Origin: Brumimicrobium sp965659845
GTDB lineage: Bacteria > Bacteroidota > Bacteroidia > Flavobacteriales_D > Crocinitomicaceae
Assembly: GCA_965659845.1 (NCBI GenBank)
Contig: CBFHXS010000105.1
Location: forward strand, 1 to 8,168
Direction: 5' to 3'
DNA length: 8,168 nucleotides
Shown in pieces: positions 1 to 6,526 of the stretch. How positions within the stretch are numbered: the first letter of the stretch is position 1; every line of letters begins with the position of its first letter. The position numbers and the translations under genes were made by a program. Under the pieces are notes generated by a model that was given only the letters and a program-made list of their open reading frames with translations, did not search any database and was not told the DNA's origin.

Positions 1-172
1 GCACGACCATGTAAGCACTCAAATCGATCGCTTGATCTGTTGGATTATAAATCTCTAATGCCTTGTTGTTTGACCAACCTTCAACATATTCTGAGATAAA
101 AAGGTCTTGGCAGTCTTGTGCGCTAACTGCTGCACTGAACAATAGACCTACCGAAAGTAAAAATTGTTTCAT
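1..172 (-). CDS. Secreted lamin-tail-domain (LTD) protein, N-terminal part only
   Basis: The reading frame starts with ATG at 172-170 on the minus strand and runs off the left edge, so only 57 residues are visible. Residues 1-18 form a clear signal peptide: MKQ, a hydrophobic core, then a VSA|QD cleavage site typical of Bacteroidota exported proteins. The mature part begins with a Cys and then 'LFISEYVEG', 'NNKALEIYNPT' and 'IDLSAY'. This is the characteristic opening of an LTD, an immunoglobulin-like fold common in secreted Bacteroidota proteins and in some extracellular nucleases. The protein is therefore exported to the periplasm or outside. LTDs often sit on multidomain proteins (nucleases, phosphatases, adhesins with C-terminal sorting domains). 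The missing C-terminus would decide which, so no enzymatic function is assigned. It is transcribed divergently from the peptidase gene at 481. Confidence 0.85.
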   Translation of the reverse strand, partial: MKQFLLSVGLLFSAAVSAQDCQDLFISEYVEGWSNNKALEIYNPTDQAIDLSAYMVV

Positions 173-417
173 TGTATTTGTTGTTATAATTATTTACGGG
201 TGAAAGAACAAAAAATGGGATACGTTGCAGATTTGAAAAAATCTATATGAACCAACTTATCTTTTCATCATTTTTTTGCTTTTATATCTTTCCATGGTTT
301 CAGCAGACAATTCAACTTAGTCTCTTCAAGGAGAACACAAAAAGATTTTCACGACAAAATTAAGCCATTTCAATCGACTTAATATTACTGAATTATTAAC
401 AATTGCTAAGTAAAGGT

Positions 418-425
418 TATTTTTG
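418..425 (+). promoter_or_regulatory. Candidate -7 promoter box for the peptidase gene
   Basis: TATTTTTG is an exact match to TAnnTTTG, the -7 element of the Bacteroidota housekeeping sigma factor. It would place the transcript start near 430 and leave a leader of about 50 bases before the ATG at 481. No TTTG is found 17-23 bases upstream, so the support is only the -7 match and its position. A chance match is possible in DNA this AT-rich. Confidence 0.3.
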
Positions 426-440
426 AGACATAAGTAGATA

Positions 441-460
441 CGAAAATACTGCTATATTCG
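441..460. promoter_or_regulatory. Imperfect inverted repeat just upstream of the peptidase gene
   Basis: CGAAAATA (441-448) and TATATTCG (453-460) form two 8-base arms with a single mismatch around the loop CTGC. The right arm ends 20 bases before the start codon. This could be an operator or a small leader hairpin. If the -7 box at 418-425 is real, the dyad lies at about +10 to +30 of the transcript, a position where a bound repressor or hairpin would act. The arms are AT-rich, so chance is not excluded. Confidence 0.3.
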
Positions 461-480
461 TTCAAAATAAAAAAAGTATC

Positions 481-2673
481 ATGATGAAATCGTTGCTATT
501 ATTAACACTTACAGTGTTTTACACATTTAATGCTTTTCTGCAAGAATCACAGGAAGATAAAAATTTAACTGTTGAAAAAATTTGGAAAAATTATGAGTTT
601 TTCGGCAGTGGAGTTGATGGATTTAGATCAATGAAAGATGGAAACCATTTTACACGATTTACAAAAATAGATGGTTACAGATCCATTGTAAAGTATTCTT
701 TCGAAGAAATCACCTCCAAAGGAGAAAATCTTCTCAACGGAAAAGATCTTGTTTATAATGGCAAACAGCTAAACCCTGACAGCTACGAATTCAACGATGA
801 TGAGTCTAAAATTTTACTTACAACAAAGAGAACCAAAAGATACAGAAGAAGTTATTTTGCCGAATATTTTCTTTATGACTTAGACAAGAAAGAACTTCAA
901 CCTTTAGATCCTAATCATGTTCCACAAACTTTAGCCAGTTATTCACCAGATGGTAAAAAGGTAGCATACATTCATGAAAACAATCTTTACGTCAAAAACC
1001 TTGAATCTGGAAAAGTTAAAGCTATCACAACTGATGGTGCAGAAAACAAAGTCATTAACGGTACAACGGATTGGGTATATGAGGAGGAATTCGCTTATAC
1101 AAAAGCATATGAATGGTCTCCAAATAGCGAATACATCGCATATTTAAAATTTGATGAATCTGATGTAAAAGAATTCACAATGATGTATTATTATAACCTT
1201 TATCCAAATGATTATACATTTAAGTATCCTAAAGCTGGTGAAGCCAATTCTAAAGTTTGTTTAAATGTAGTAAAGATTAAAAATGCTAAATCACAAAGCA
1301 TAGACTTAGGAGCGTATGAATATATTCCACGGATCAAATATTCTAGTAATGAAAATAAGGTCATGGCCTTAACATTAAACCGTCACCAAAATCATCTAAA
1401 ATACCACTGGGTAGATGTTGACGACAAGAATATGAATGCTTCAGTTGTATATGAAGAAAAGGATGAAGCGTATGTTGAGATTGATGACAACCTTCATTTC
1501 CTTAAAGATGGAGATCATTTCATGCGAACTAGTGAAAAGGACGGATATAATCATATATACATGATTGGAATTGACGGTTCAAGCAAGCAAATCACCAAAG
1601 GTTCTTGGGATGTTGTGGCCTTCAAGGGCATCAACGAAAAGGACGGCATCCTCTATTATATTTCGGCGGAAGAAGGTGCACCATACAAAGCTCTTTATTC
1701 GATAAACATTGACGGTTCAAATAAGCGAAAGATAAGTGCCAACCGAGGTACAAATGATGCAACTTTCTCTACTGGTATGAAGTATTACGTAAATCGTTGG
1801 AGTAACGCTAACACCCCTCCTATTTACTCATTACACAAAGCAGATGGTACACTTATAGAAATTCTTGAAGACAATTCCTTCCTTGCGGATCGATTAAAAG
1901 AATACAACTTTCAAGAAAAGACCTTCTTTAAAATACAAGGAGCCGAGTATGACTTAAACGCTTGGATGATTAAACCTCAAAATTTTGATTCGACAAAGCA
2001 ATATCCAGTCTATTTCAATATTTATTGTGGCCCTGGATCTAATATGGTTTCAGACTCTTATGGCAGCGGCAACTTTGCCTACCACCAATTACTGGCTCAA
2101 GAAGGCTACATTGTTATTAGCGTAGATACGCGCGGAACCATGTATAGAGGTGCCGCTTTTAAAAAGAGTACTTACCTAGAGTTAGGAAATAAAGAAACAG
2201 AAGACATTATCGAAGTAGCGAAGAATGTTGGCGCATGGGATTACGTAGACAAAGAGAGAATTGGAATAATGGGTTGGAGTTATGGAGGTTATATGACATC
2301 CCTAGCAATGACAAAAGGTGCGGATGTATTCAAAATGGGAATAGCGGTTGCTCCTGTTACGAACTGGAGATATTACGACAATATTTATACAGAGCGATTC
2401 ATGCGAACACCTCAAGAAAATGCTAATGGATATGATGACAACTCTCCAATTAACCATGTGGATAAACTAAAAGGTAATTACCTTTTGATTCATGGAACAG
2501 GAGACGATAATGTCCACGTTCAAAATACGATGGAAATGGTCAAAGCTTTGGTCAAAGCAGATAAAGATTTTGACCTTTTTGTATACCCAAATAAAGATCA
2601 CGGCATTTACGGAGGAAATACAAGAAATCATTTATTCCGAATGATGCTTGACTACACCAAAGAAAACCTCTAA
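481..2673 (+). CDS. dpp4: Dipeptidyl peptidase IV, secreted serine peptidase of family S9B
   Basis: This 730-residue exopeptidase should release Xaa-Pro or Xaa-Ala dipeptides from peptide N-termini in the periplasm or at the cell surface. Residues 1 to about 20 are a hydrophobic export signal with no clear AXA site; the start may be Met1 or Met2. A beta-propeller (DPPIV_N, roughly 100-460) carries DWVYEEE at 197-203, so Glu202-Glu203 match the substrate N-terminus anchor Glu205-Glu206 of human DPP4. The C-terminal alpha/beta hydrolase (about 500-730) has Tyr515 in YCGPGS (oxyanion hole), the nucleophile Ser600 in GWSYGG, Asp675 in GTGDDNVH and His707 in KDHGIYGG. The relative Porphyromonas PtpA (prolyl tripeptidyl peptidase) lacks the DDNVH form around the Asp, so DPP IV specificity is preferred. 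Length fits the family (about 720-760). No C-terminal sorting domain is visible. The gene appears monocistronic, with a hairpin after the stop. It likely serves peptide scavenging. Confidence 0.93.
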   Translation: MMKSLLLLTLTVFYTFNAFLQESQEDKNLTVEKIWKNYEFFGSGVDGFRSMKDGNHFTRFTKIDGYRSIVKYSFEEITSKGENLLNGKDLVYNGKQLNPDSYEFNDDESKILLTTKRTKRYRRSYFAEYFLYDLDKKELQPLDPNHVPQTLASYSPDGKKVAYIHENNLYVKNLESGKVKAITTDGAENKVINGTTDWVYEEEFAYTKAYEWSPNSEYIAYLKFDESDVKEFTMMYYYNLYPNDYTFKYPKAGEANSKVCLNVVKIKNAKSQSIDLGAYEYIPRIKYSSNENKVMALTLNRHQNHLKYHWVDVDDKNMNASVVYEEKDEAYVEIDDNLHFLKDGDHFMRTSEKDGYNHIYMIGIDGSSKQITKGSWDVVAFKGINEKDGILYYISAEEGAPYKALYSINIDGSNKRKISANRGTNDATFSTGMKYYVNRWSNANTPPIYSLHKADGTLIEILEDNSFLADRLKEYNFQEKTFFKIQGAEYDLNAWMIKPQNFDSTKQYPVYFNIYCGPGSNMVSDSYGSGNFAYHQLLAQEGYIVISVDTRGTMYRGAAFKKSTYLELGNKETEDIIEVAKNVGAWDYVDKERIGIMGWSYGGYMTSLAMTKGADVFKMGIAVAPVTNWRYYDNIYTERFMRTPQENANGYDDNSPINHVDKLKGNYLLIHGTGDDNVHVQNTMEMVKALVKADKDFDLFVYPNKDHGIYGGNTRNHLFRMMLDYTKENL

Positions 2674-2695
2674 TGTGATTAACAGAACTCATATT

Positions 2696-2725
2696 TGAAG
2701 CGGATAAAACTTTTTATTCGCTTCA
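2696..2725 (+). terminator. Hairpin after the peptidase gene, probable terminator
   Basis: The arms TGAAGCGGATAA and TTATTCGCTTCA, extended by one more A-T pair, make a 13-bp stem that includes one G-T wobble, closed by the 4-base loop ACTT. It begins 22 bases past the stop codon. No long T run follows (only CTGTTTAAT), so it may terminate weakly or protect the 3' end of the mRNA instead. Confidence 0.6.
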
Positions 2726-2829
2726 CTGTTTAATAACTCAAAAGTAATAGTAAAAAATAGTCTCGTTTAATATATTCTTTAGTATATTAGACAGCCGAAA
2801 ATTTTTATAAATTAAAACACAAGTATAAA

Positions 2830-4116
2830 ATGAGCGAAACTGCTAAGATTGAGATAGATGGGAAGTCATACGAATTTCCTGTAGTTGAGGGTTCAGAGAA
2901 TGAAAAAGCCATTGACATTAAAACGTTACGTGGAACAACTGGATGCATAACTATTGACCCAGGTTTTAAAAATACCGGAAGTACGACAAGTGCAATCACC
3001 TACCTAGATGGTGAAAACGGAATATTGAGATACCGCGGTTATCCAATCGAGCAATTAGCGGAAAAAGCTACATTTTTAGAGGTTGCTTTCCTTTTGATTT
3101 ATGGAGAACTTCCGACAAAAAAGGAATTAGAAGATTTCCAAAAGAGTATTACAAATCACACATTGGTTCACGAAGACATGAAACAATTTTTCGAAGCTTA
3201 TCCTGCAAAGGCTCACCCAATGGGTGTAATGGCTTCTATGGTTTGTAGTCTTTCAACGTTCTATCCTGAGTCTCAAGATCCAAACAGACCAAAAGAAGCG
3301 ATTGACCTTACAATGCACAGATTAATTGCCAAGTTACCAACACTTGCTGCAATGTCATATAAAAATGCAATGCGTCATCCTTTCGTTTATCCAAAGAATG
3401 ATCTTGGATATTGTGAGAATTTCTTAAACATGATGTTCTCAATGCCAACAGAGGACTACACTCCAGACCCAGTTGTTGCTGAAGCATTGAATAAACTGTT
3501 AATATTACACGCTGATCATGAGCAGAACTGTTCTGCATCAACTGTAAGAATTGTTGGTTCTTCACAAGCGAATTTATATGCTTCAATTTCTGCAGGTGTT
3601 TCTGCACTTTGGGGACCACTTCACGGTGGAGCAAACCAAGCTGTAATAGAAATGCTGGATAAAATTCAAGCAGACGGTGGAGACTTAGAAAAATGGGTTG
3701 CTAAGGCAAAAGACAAAAACGATTCATTCCGTTTAATGGGCTTCGGACACAGAGTTTACAAAAACTTCGACCCGCGTGCTAAAATCATTAAGAAAGCATG
3801 TGATGATGTTCTTGAAAAATTAGGTGTTCAAGATCCAGCATTGGATATTGCTAAAAAATTAGAGAAAATTGCTCTAGAGGATCCTTACTTCGTTGAAAGA
3901 GGTTTGTATCCAAATGTTGATTTCTACTCTGGAATTATCTACAAAGCACTAAACATACCTACAGAAATGTTTACAGTTATGTTTGCTTTAGGAAGACTTC
4001 CAGGATGGATCGCTCAATGGAAAGAAATGGTTGAAAATAAAGAACCAATTGGACGTCCACGTCAGATTTACACTGGTCAAAATGAGCGTGACTACGTTTC
4101 AATTGACAAGAGATAA
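2830..4116 (+). CDS. gltA: Citrate synthase, hexameric Gram-negative type
   Basis: Condenses oxaloacetate with acetyl-CoA to citrate, the entry step of the TCA cycle, in the cytoplasm. The 428-residue protein aligns from end to end with E. coli GltA (427 residues), including the extra N-terminal beta domain (about 1-50, ending 'FKNTGS...SAITYLDG'). The catalytic residues are present: His265 in LWGPLHGGAN, His307 in GFGHRVYKNFDPRA and Asp364 in PNVDFYSGI. The signature LHADHEQNCSASTVR precedes them. Tyr145, Arg164 and Lys168 match residues of the NADH allosteric site of E. coli GltA (from memory of that structure). The E. coli Cys206 position is Thr207 here, so NADH control may differ. The ATG follows an A-rich leader without Shine-Dalgarno, as usual in Bacteroidota. 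Hairpins on both sides suggest it is transcribed alone. Confidence 0.97.
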   Translation: MSETAKIEIDGKSYEFPVVEGSENEKAIDIKTLRGTTGCITIDPGFKNTGSTTSAITYLDGENGILRYRGYPIEQLAEKATFLEVAFLLIYGELPTKKELEDFQKSITNHTLVHEDMKQFFEAYPAKAHPMGVMASMVCSLSTFYPESQDPNRPKEAIDLTMHRLIAKLPTLAAMSYKNAMRHPFVYPKNDLGYCENFLNMMFSMPTEDYTPDPVVAEALNKLLILHADHEQNCSASTVRIVGSSQANLYASISAGVSALWGPLHGGANQAVIEMLDKIQADGGDLEKWVAKAKDKNDSFRLMGFGHRVYKNFDPRAKIIKKACDDVLEKLGVQDPALDIAKKLEKIALEDPYFVERGLYPNVDFYSGIIYKALNIPTEMFTVMFALGRLPGWIAQWKEMVENKEPIGRPRQIYTGQNERDYVSIDKR

Positions 4117-4136
4117 TTAAATTTCACTTTAGATAC

Positions 4137-4169
4137 AGAGGCTACTTAGCAATAAGTAGCCTTTTTTTT
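4137..4169 (+). terminator. Rho-independent terminator after gltA
   Basis: The arms AGGCTACTTA (4139-4148) and TAAGTAGCCT (4153-4162) pair perfectly over 10 bp around a GCAA tetraloop of the stable GNRA class. They run into eight T residues (4162-4169). Two further pairs can form outward, one of them a G-T wobble. It lies 20 bases after the gltA stop and separates gltA from the four-gene run that follows. Confidence 0.93.
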
Positions 4170-4223
4170 ATCTATTCCTTTTCATTTCAACCTTTATTTA
4201 TATATTCAGAAAAAACTAATACT

Positions 4224-5075
4224 ATGAAGATATATCCACTCAATACAGGCAATTTCAAATTAGACGGAGGAGCAATGTTTGGAGTTGTCCCCAAATCATT
4301 GTGGTCAAGAACAAATGAACCTGATAGCAATAACCTTTGTAGCTGGTCTATGAGATGTATGCTTATTGAAGATGGTGATCGTTTAATGCTTATTGATACT
4401 GGTATTGGCGACAAACAAAGTGAAAAATTCTTTTCTCATTATTACCTTTTTGGAGATGACTCGTTGCATGGAAATCTGAAGAAACTAGGGTTTTCTGCAG
4501 ATGACATAACTGACGTATTTCTTACCCATTTGCATTTTGACCATTGTGGAGGAGCCATTGAACAGATAGGCGAAAACAGCTATAAACCGGTCTTTAAAAA
4601 TGCTACATTTTGGAGTACAAGCAATCATTGGAAATGGGCTACTGAACCTAATCCAAGAGAAAAGGCTTCATTCTTAAAGGAAAATATCTTACCTATTCAA
4701 GAATCTGGACAACTGAAGTTTGTGAGCCGAGAAGGTGACTTCACAGAAAGCGTATTTGATGATATTGATATTCTATTTGTTGATGGACATACAGAGAGTC
4801 AAATGATTCCACATATTCGTTACAAAGGGAAGACAATCGTCTTTATGGCAGACCTACTTCCTTCTGTCGGTCATATTCCATTGCCTTACGTTATGGGATA
4901 CGATACTCGTCCGCTAAAGACATTGAGCGAGAAAGAAAAGTTCTTGAAAAAAGCTGTTGAAGAAGAGTATATCTTATTTCTGGAGCATGATATCAGTAAT
5001 GAATGTTGTTCATTAAAAATGACTGAAAAAGGTCCTAGACTCGATCAAACGTTTAGGTTTGACGAGATGTTTTAA
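4224..5075 (+). CDS. Metallo-beta-lactamase-fold hydrolase, AHL-lactonase-like subgroup
   Basis: A 283-residue cytoplasmic protein without signal peptide or membrane segment. It has the complete dinuclear metal site of the fold: His102-Leu-His104-Phe-Asp106-His107 (HxHxDH), His189 in VDGHTESQ, Asp210 in FMADLLPS (bridging ligand) and His255 in FLEHD. This ligand set is shared with N-acyl homoserine lactonases and related esterases, whose chemistry is water attack on a lactone, ester or thioester. The opening 'MKIYPLNTGNFKLDGGAMFG' is typical of a subgroup widespread in Bacteroidota whose substrate I do not know, so quorum quenching should not be assumed. It is the first gene after the gltA terminator, and its stop lies 37 bases before the HU-SPOR gene, so co-transcription is plausible. 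A lipid or thioester metabolite would fit the acyltransferases downstream, but that is inference. Confidence 0.9.
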   Translation: MKIYPLNTGNFKLDGGAMFGVVPKSLWSRTNEPDSNNLCSWSMRCMLIEDGDRLMLIDTGIGDKQSEKFFSHYYLFGDDSLHGNLKKLGFSADDITDVFLTHLHFDHCGGAIEQIGENSYKPVFKNATFWSTSNHWKWATEPNPREKASFLKENILPIQESGQLKFVSREGDFTESVFDDIDILFVDGHTESQMIPHIRYKGKTIVFMADLLPSVGHIPLPYVMGYDTRPLKTLSEKEKFLKKAVEEEYILFLEHDISNECCSLKMTEKGPRLDQTFRFDEMF

Positions 5076-5100
5076 AATTCTTCCTATATTTAATAGCTTA

Positions 5101-5108
5101 TAAATTTG
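5101..5108 (+). promoter_or_regulatory. Candidate -7 box immediately before the HU-SPOR gene
   Basis: TAAATTTG matches the Bacteroidota -7 consensus TAnnTTTG exactly and ends four bases before the ATG at 5113. A transcript from it would be leaderless or almost so. There is no TTTG at the expected -33 distance; the nearest upstream copy is at 5058-5061. It could give this gene its own transcription within the operon, or be a chance match. Confidence 0.2.
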
Positions 5109-5112
5109 CGTT

Positions 5113-6504
5113 ATGGATAAATATATCAAACAGCTTCTTGAACGATTTTCTAAAGTAATTCTTCCAAAGTTTGGTGCAATCGTAATTGAAAACGATGAAA
5201 CTGGGGAACTCATGTTCAATGAGTACTTGAATTATAATGACGGTAAACTTGATGCAATCATCGAGAAAGAATCGAATATGGAGCTCCAAGATATTCAAAA
5301 TATGATCGCTAAATACATTCGCGACATCCAGGCACAAATTGACAAAGGTGAAAGCTATGATATTTTTGGTTTAGGAAGCTTCAGTAAAAACAAAGATGGT
5401 GAAGTAGAATTTTCAGGAAATTTAAAAACAGGGCAAGCAAAGAAAGTAGAATCAACAGCTGGCCCCTCTCCCACTCCAACGAAGAAGGTTGAAGAGAAAA
5501 AGGTAGAACCTAAAAAAAAGGTAGAACCTATCAAAAAAGATGTAGATAAGACTAAGGACAAGGTCACTCAAAAGAAAGAGAATAAATATGTTGCACCTGC
5601 AACCACACCCCCAAGTAAAGAGTCAACTGATAAGCTAGAAGCTAAATCCGATAAGAAAGATGATCCTTCTAAAAAAGCAGATGACTCAAAGAAAACAGAC
5701 AAAGTAAAAAAGGATACTGAAGAAGAAGCCGAAAAGCTAAAAGCTAAAAAGAAGGCTGAAGAAGATAAAGTTAACGCAAAAGCTAAGAAAGAAAAAGAAG
5801 AGGCGAAAGAGGAAAAGAAAAATAAGAAAACAAAAGATAATAAGCCTGGAGAGCCGAAGAAGAAGAAGAAAAAAAGAAGAGTCGGTGTATTCGGTTGGAT
5901 AATTATTATACTGTTGTTTTTAGCTGCAGGTGGTAGTATCACAGCTGGTCTTTATTACGATGAAATCAGTGACTACATGGGTTGGAATGAATTTGCTGAT
6001 CAAAAAGAAATTGCTCAAAATGATGCTAGCCTTACTGATGAATCTAGCACTAAGGAAAACGAAACATCTGAAATGACTGATGATCAGCAAGAAGTAAACG
6101 ATGAAGAAGATAATAGTACAGGAGATGATCAAGGAAATTCAGAAAGTAGTGATTCATCTGAACCAGAAATTATTGAGAAAGAGGAAGGTGAAAATAACGT
6201 TGAACAAGAGACAGAAAAAACTACAGAACCTGTAGAAAAGGTTGAACCTGAACCAACTACTAAATACACTCCGAATACTTCTACCGGATCCTACCACTTA
6301 ATTGCAGGAGGTTTTAGAGAGAAGTCTAATGCTGAGGATTTGGTAAACGAACTTAATGGAAAAGGATTAAATGCTCAAATCATTGGTAGAATCAACGGGC
6401 TTCATTTTGTTAGCGCTAAAAGCTATAGCTCTCTTCAAGCAGCTAAACAAGACATCAGTAATGTTAGGTCCCAAGTACCTGGGGCTTGGATTTACAAGAA
6501 ATAA
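5113..6504 (+). CDS. CCDC81-type HU domain, membrane span and SPOR domain protein
   Basis: A 463-residue single-pass inner-membrane protein in four blocks. Residues 1-105 look like the Bacteroidota CCDC81-type HU/IHF-like module ('ILPKFGAIVIE', 'NEYLNYNDG', 'YDIFGLGSF'), predicted to bind DNA or a polymer in the cytoplasm. Residues 105-256 are a Lys/Glu/Pro/Ala-rich linker, about 54 basic and 33 acidic, probably part coiled coil. It ends in a PKKKKKKRR stop that fixes the N-terminus inside. Residues 259-282 are the membrane helix. Residues 283-392 form an acidic Ser/Thr/Glu linker, with 36 Asp/Glu against 6 Lys in 283-384. Residues 393-463 are a SPOR domain ('YHLIAGGFREKSNAEDLVNEL' class), which in other bacteria binds peptidoglycan glycan strands lacking stem peptides at division sites. 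HU-SPOR fusions have been described in Bacteroidetes by comparative genomics as possible chromosome-to-wall links. The acyltransferase gene follows after 22 bases. No cell-biological function is proven. Confidence 0.88.
   Translation: MDKYIKQLLERFSKVILPKFGAIVIENDETGELMFNEYLNYNDGKLDAIIEKESNMELQDIQNMIAKYIRDIQAQIDKGESYDIFGLGSFSKNKDGEVEFSGNLKTGQAKKVESTAGPSPTPTKKVEEKKVEPKKKVEPIKKDVDKTKDKVTQKKENKYVAPATTPPSKESTDKLEAKSDKKDDPSKKADDSKKTDKVKKDTEEEAEKLKAKKKAEEDKVNAKAKKEKEEAKEEKKNKKTKDNKPGEPKKKKKKRRVGVFGWIIIILLFLAAGGSITAGLYYDEISDYMGWNEFADQKEIAQNDASLTDESSTKENETSEMTDDQQEVNDEEDNSTGDDQGNSESSDSSEPEIIEKEEGENNVEQETEKTTEPVEKVEPEPTTKYTPNTSTGSYHLIAGGFREKSNAEDLVNELNGKGLNAQIIGRINGLHFVSAKSYSSLQAAKQDISNVRSQVPGAWIYKK
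5480..5530 (+). repeat. Short in-frame tandem repeat in the Lys-rich linker
   Basis: A 16-base unit, AAAAAGGTAGAACCTA, occurs at 5497-5512 and again at 5515-5530 with an 18-base period. A more diverged copy precedes it near 5480. The repeats encode successive KKVE(P/E) motifs. The period is a multiple of three, so copy-number change would lengthen or shorten the linker without breaking the frame. The surrounding DNA (about 5480-5880) is strongly purine-rich on this strand. Confidence 0.75.
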
Positions 6505-6526
6505 TTAAAGCATAGCTTTTTTCAAA

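Larger units (their letters stand above)
173..480. other. Divergent intergenic spacer between LTD gene and peptidase gene
   Basis: This 308-base AT-rich spacer has no convincing gene; the longest + strand start seen (215) gives only 11 codons. It must hold the promoters of both divergent genes. TATTTTTG at 418-425 on the + strand matches the Bacteroidota -7 consensus TAnnTTTG. On the minus strand TAATTTTG (362-355) also matches, but lies about 180 bases from the LTD start. Neither has a clear TTTG -33 box at the usual 17-23 base spacing. A small hairpin, AGATTT-GAAA-AAATCT, lies at 229-244, and an imperfect dyad at 441-460 is listed separately. Confidence 0.6.

Noticed and set aside
2235..2426. 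Second + strand frame of 63 codons inside the peptidase gene
   Set aside because: It overlaps the catalytic Ser region of the peptidase in another frame and its translation has no family features.
2769..2788. AATATA-N8-TATATT inverted repeat upstream of gltA
   Set aside because: The arms are six bases of pure A/T in an AT-rich spacer, so chance explains it; no full TAnnTTTG box was found there.
3308..3634. Minus-strand frame of 108 codons inside gltA
   Set aside because: It lies wholly within a highly conserved gene and shows no recognisable domain.
4224..5075. Calling the MBL-fold protein a quorum-quenching AHL lactonase
   Set aside because: The metal ligands are shared by many hydrolases, and this Bacteroidota subgroup has no substrate that I can infer from sequence.
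5568..5942. Minus-strand frame of 124 codons rich in Phe, Ser and Leu
   Set aside because: It is the complement of the Lys/Glu-rich linker of the HU-SPOR gene; AAG/GAA codons read backwards give Phe/Leu/Ser. It has no family signature of its own.
6507..6522. AAAGC-ATA-GCTTT hairpin followed by T residues between the HU-SPOR and acyltransferase genes
   Set aside because: The stem is only 5 bp with two G-C pairs, too weak to call a terminator, and it lies within a 22-base gap between probably co-transcribed genes.
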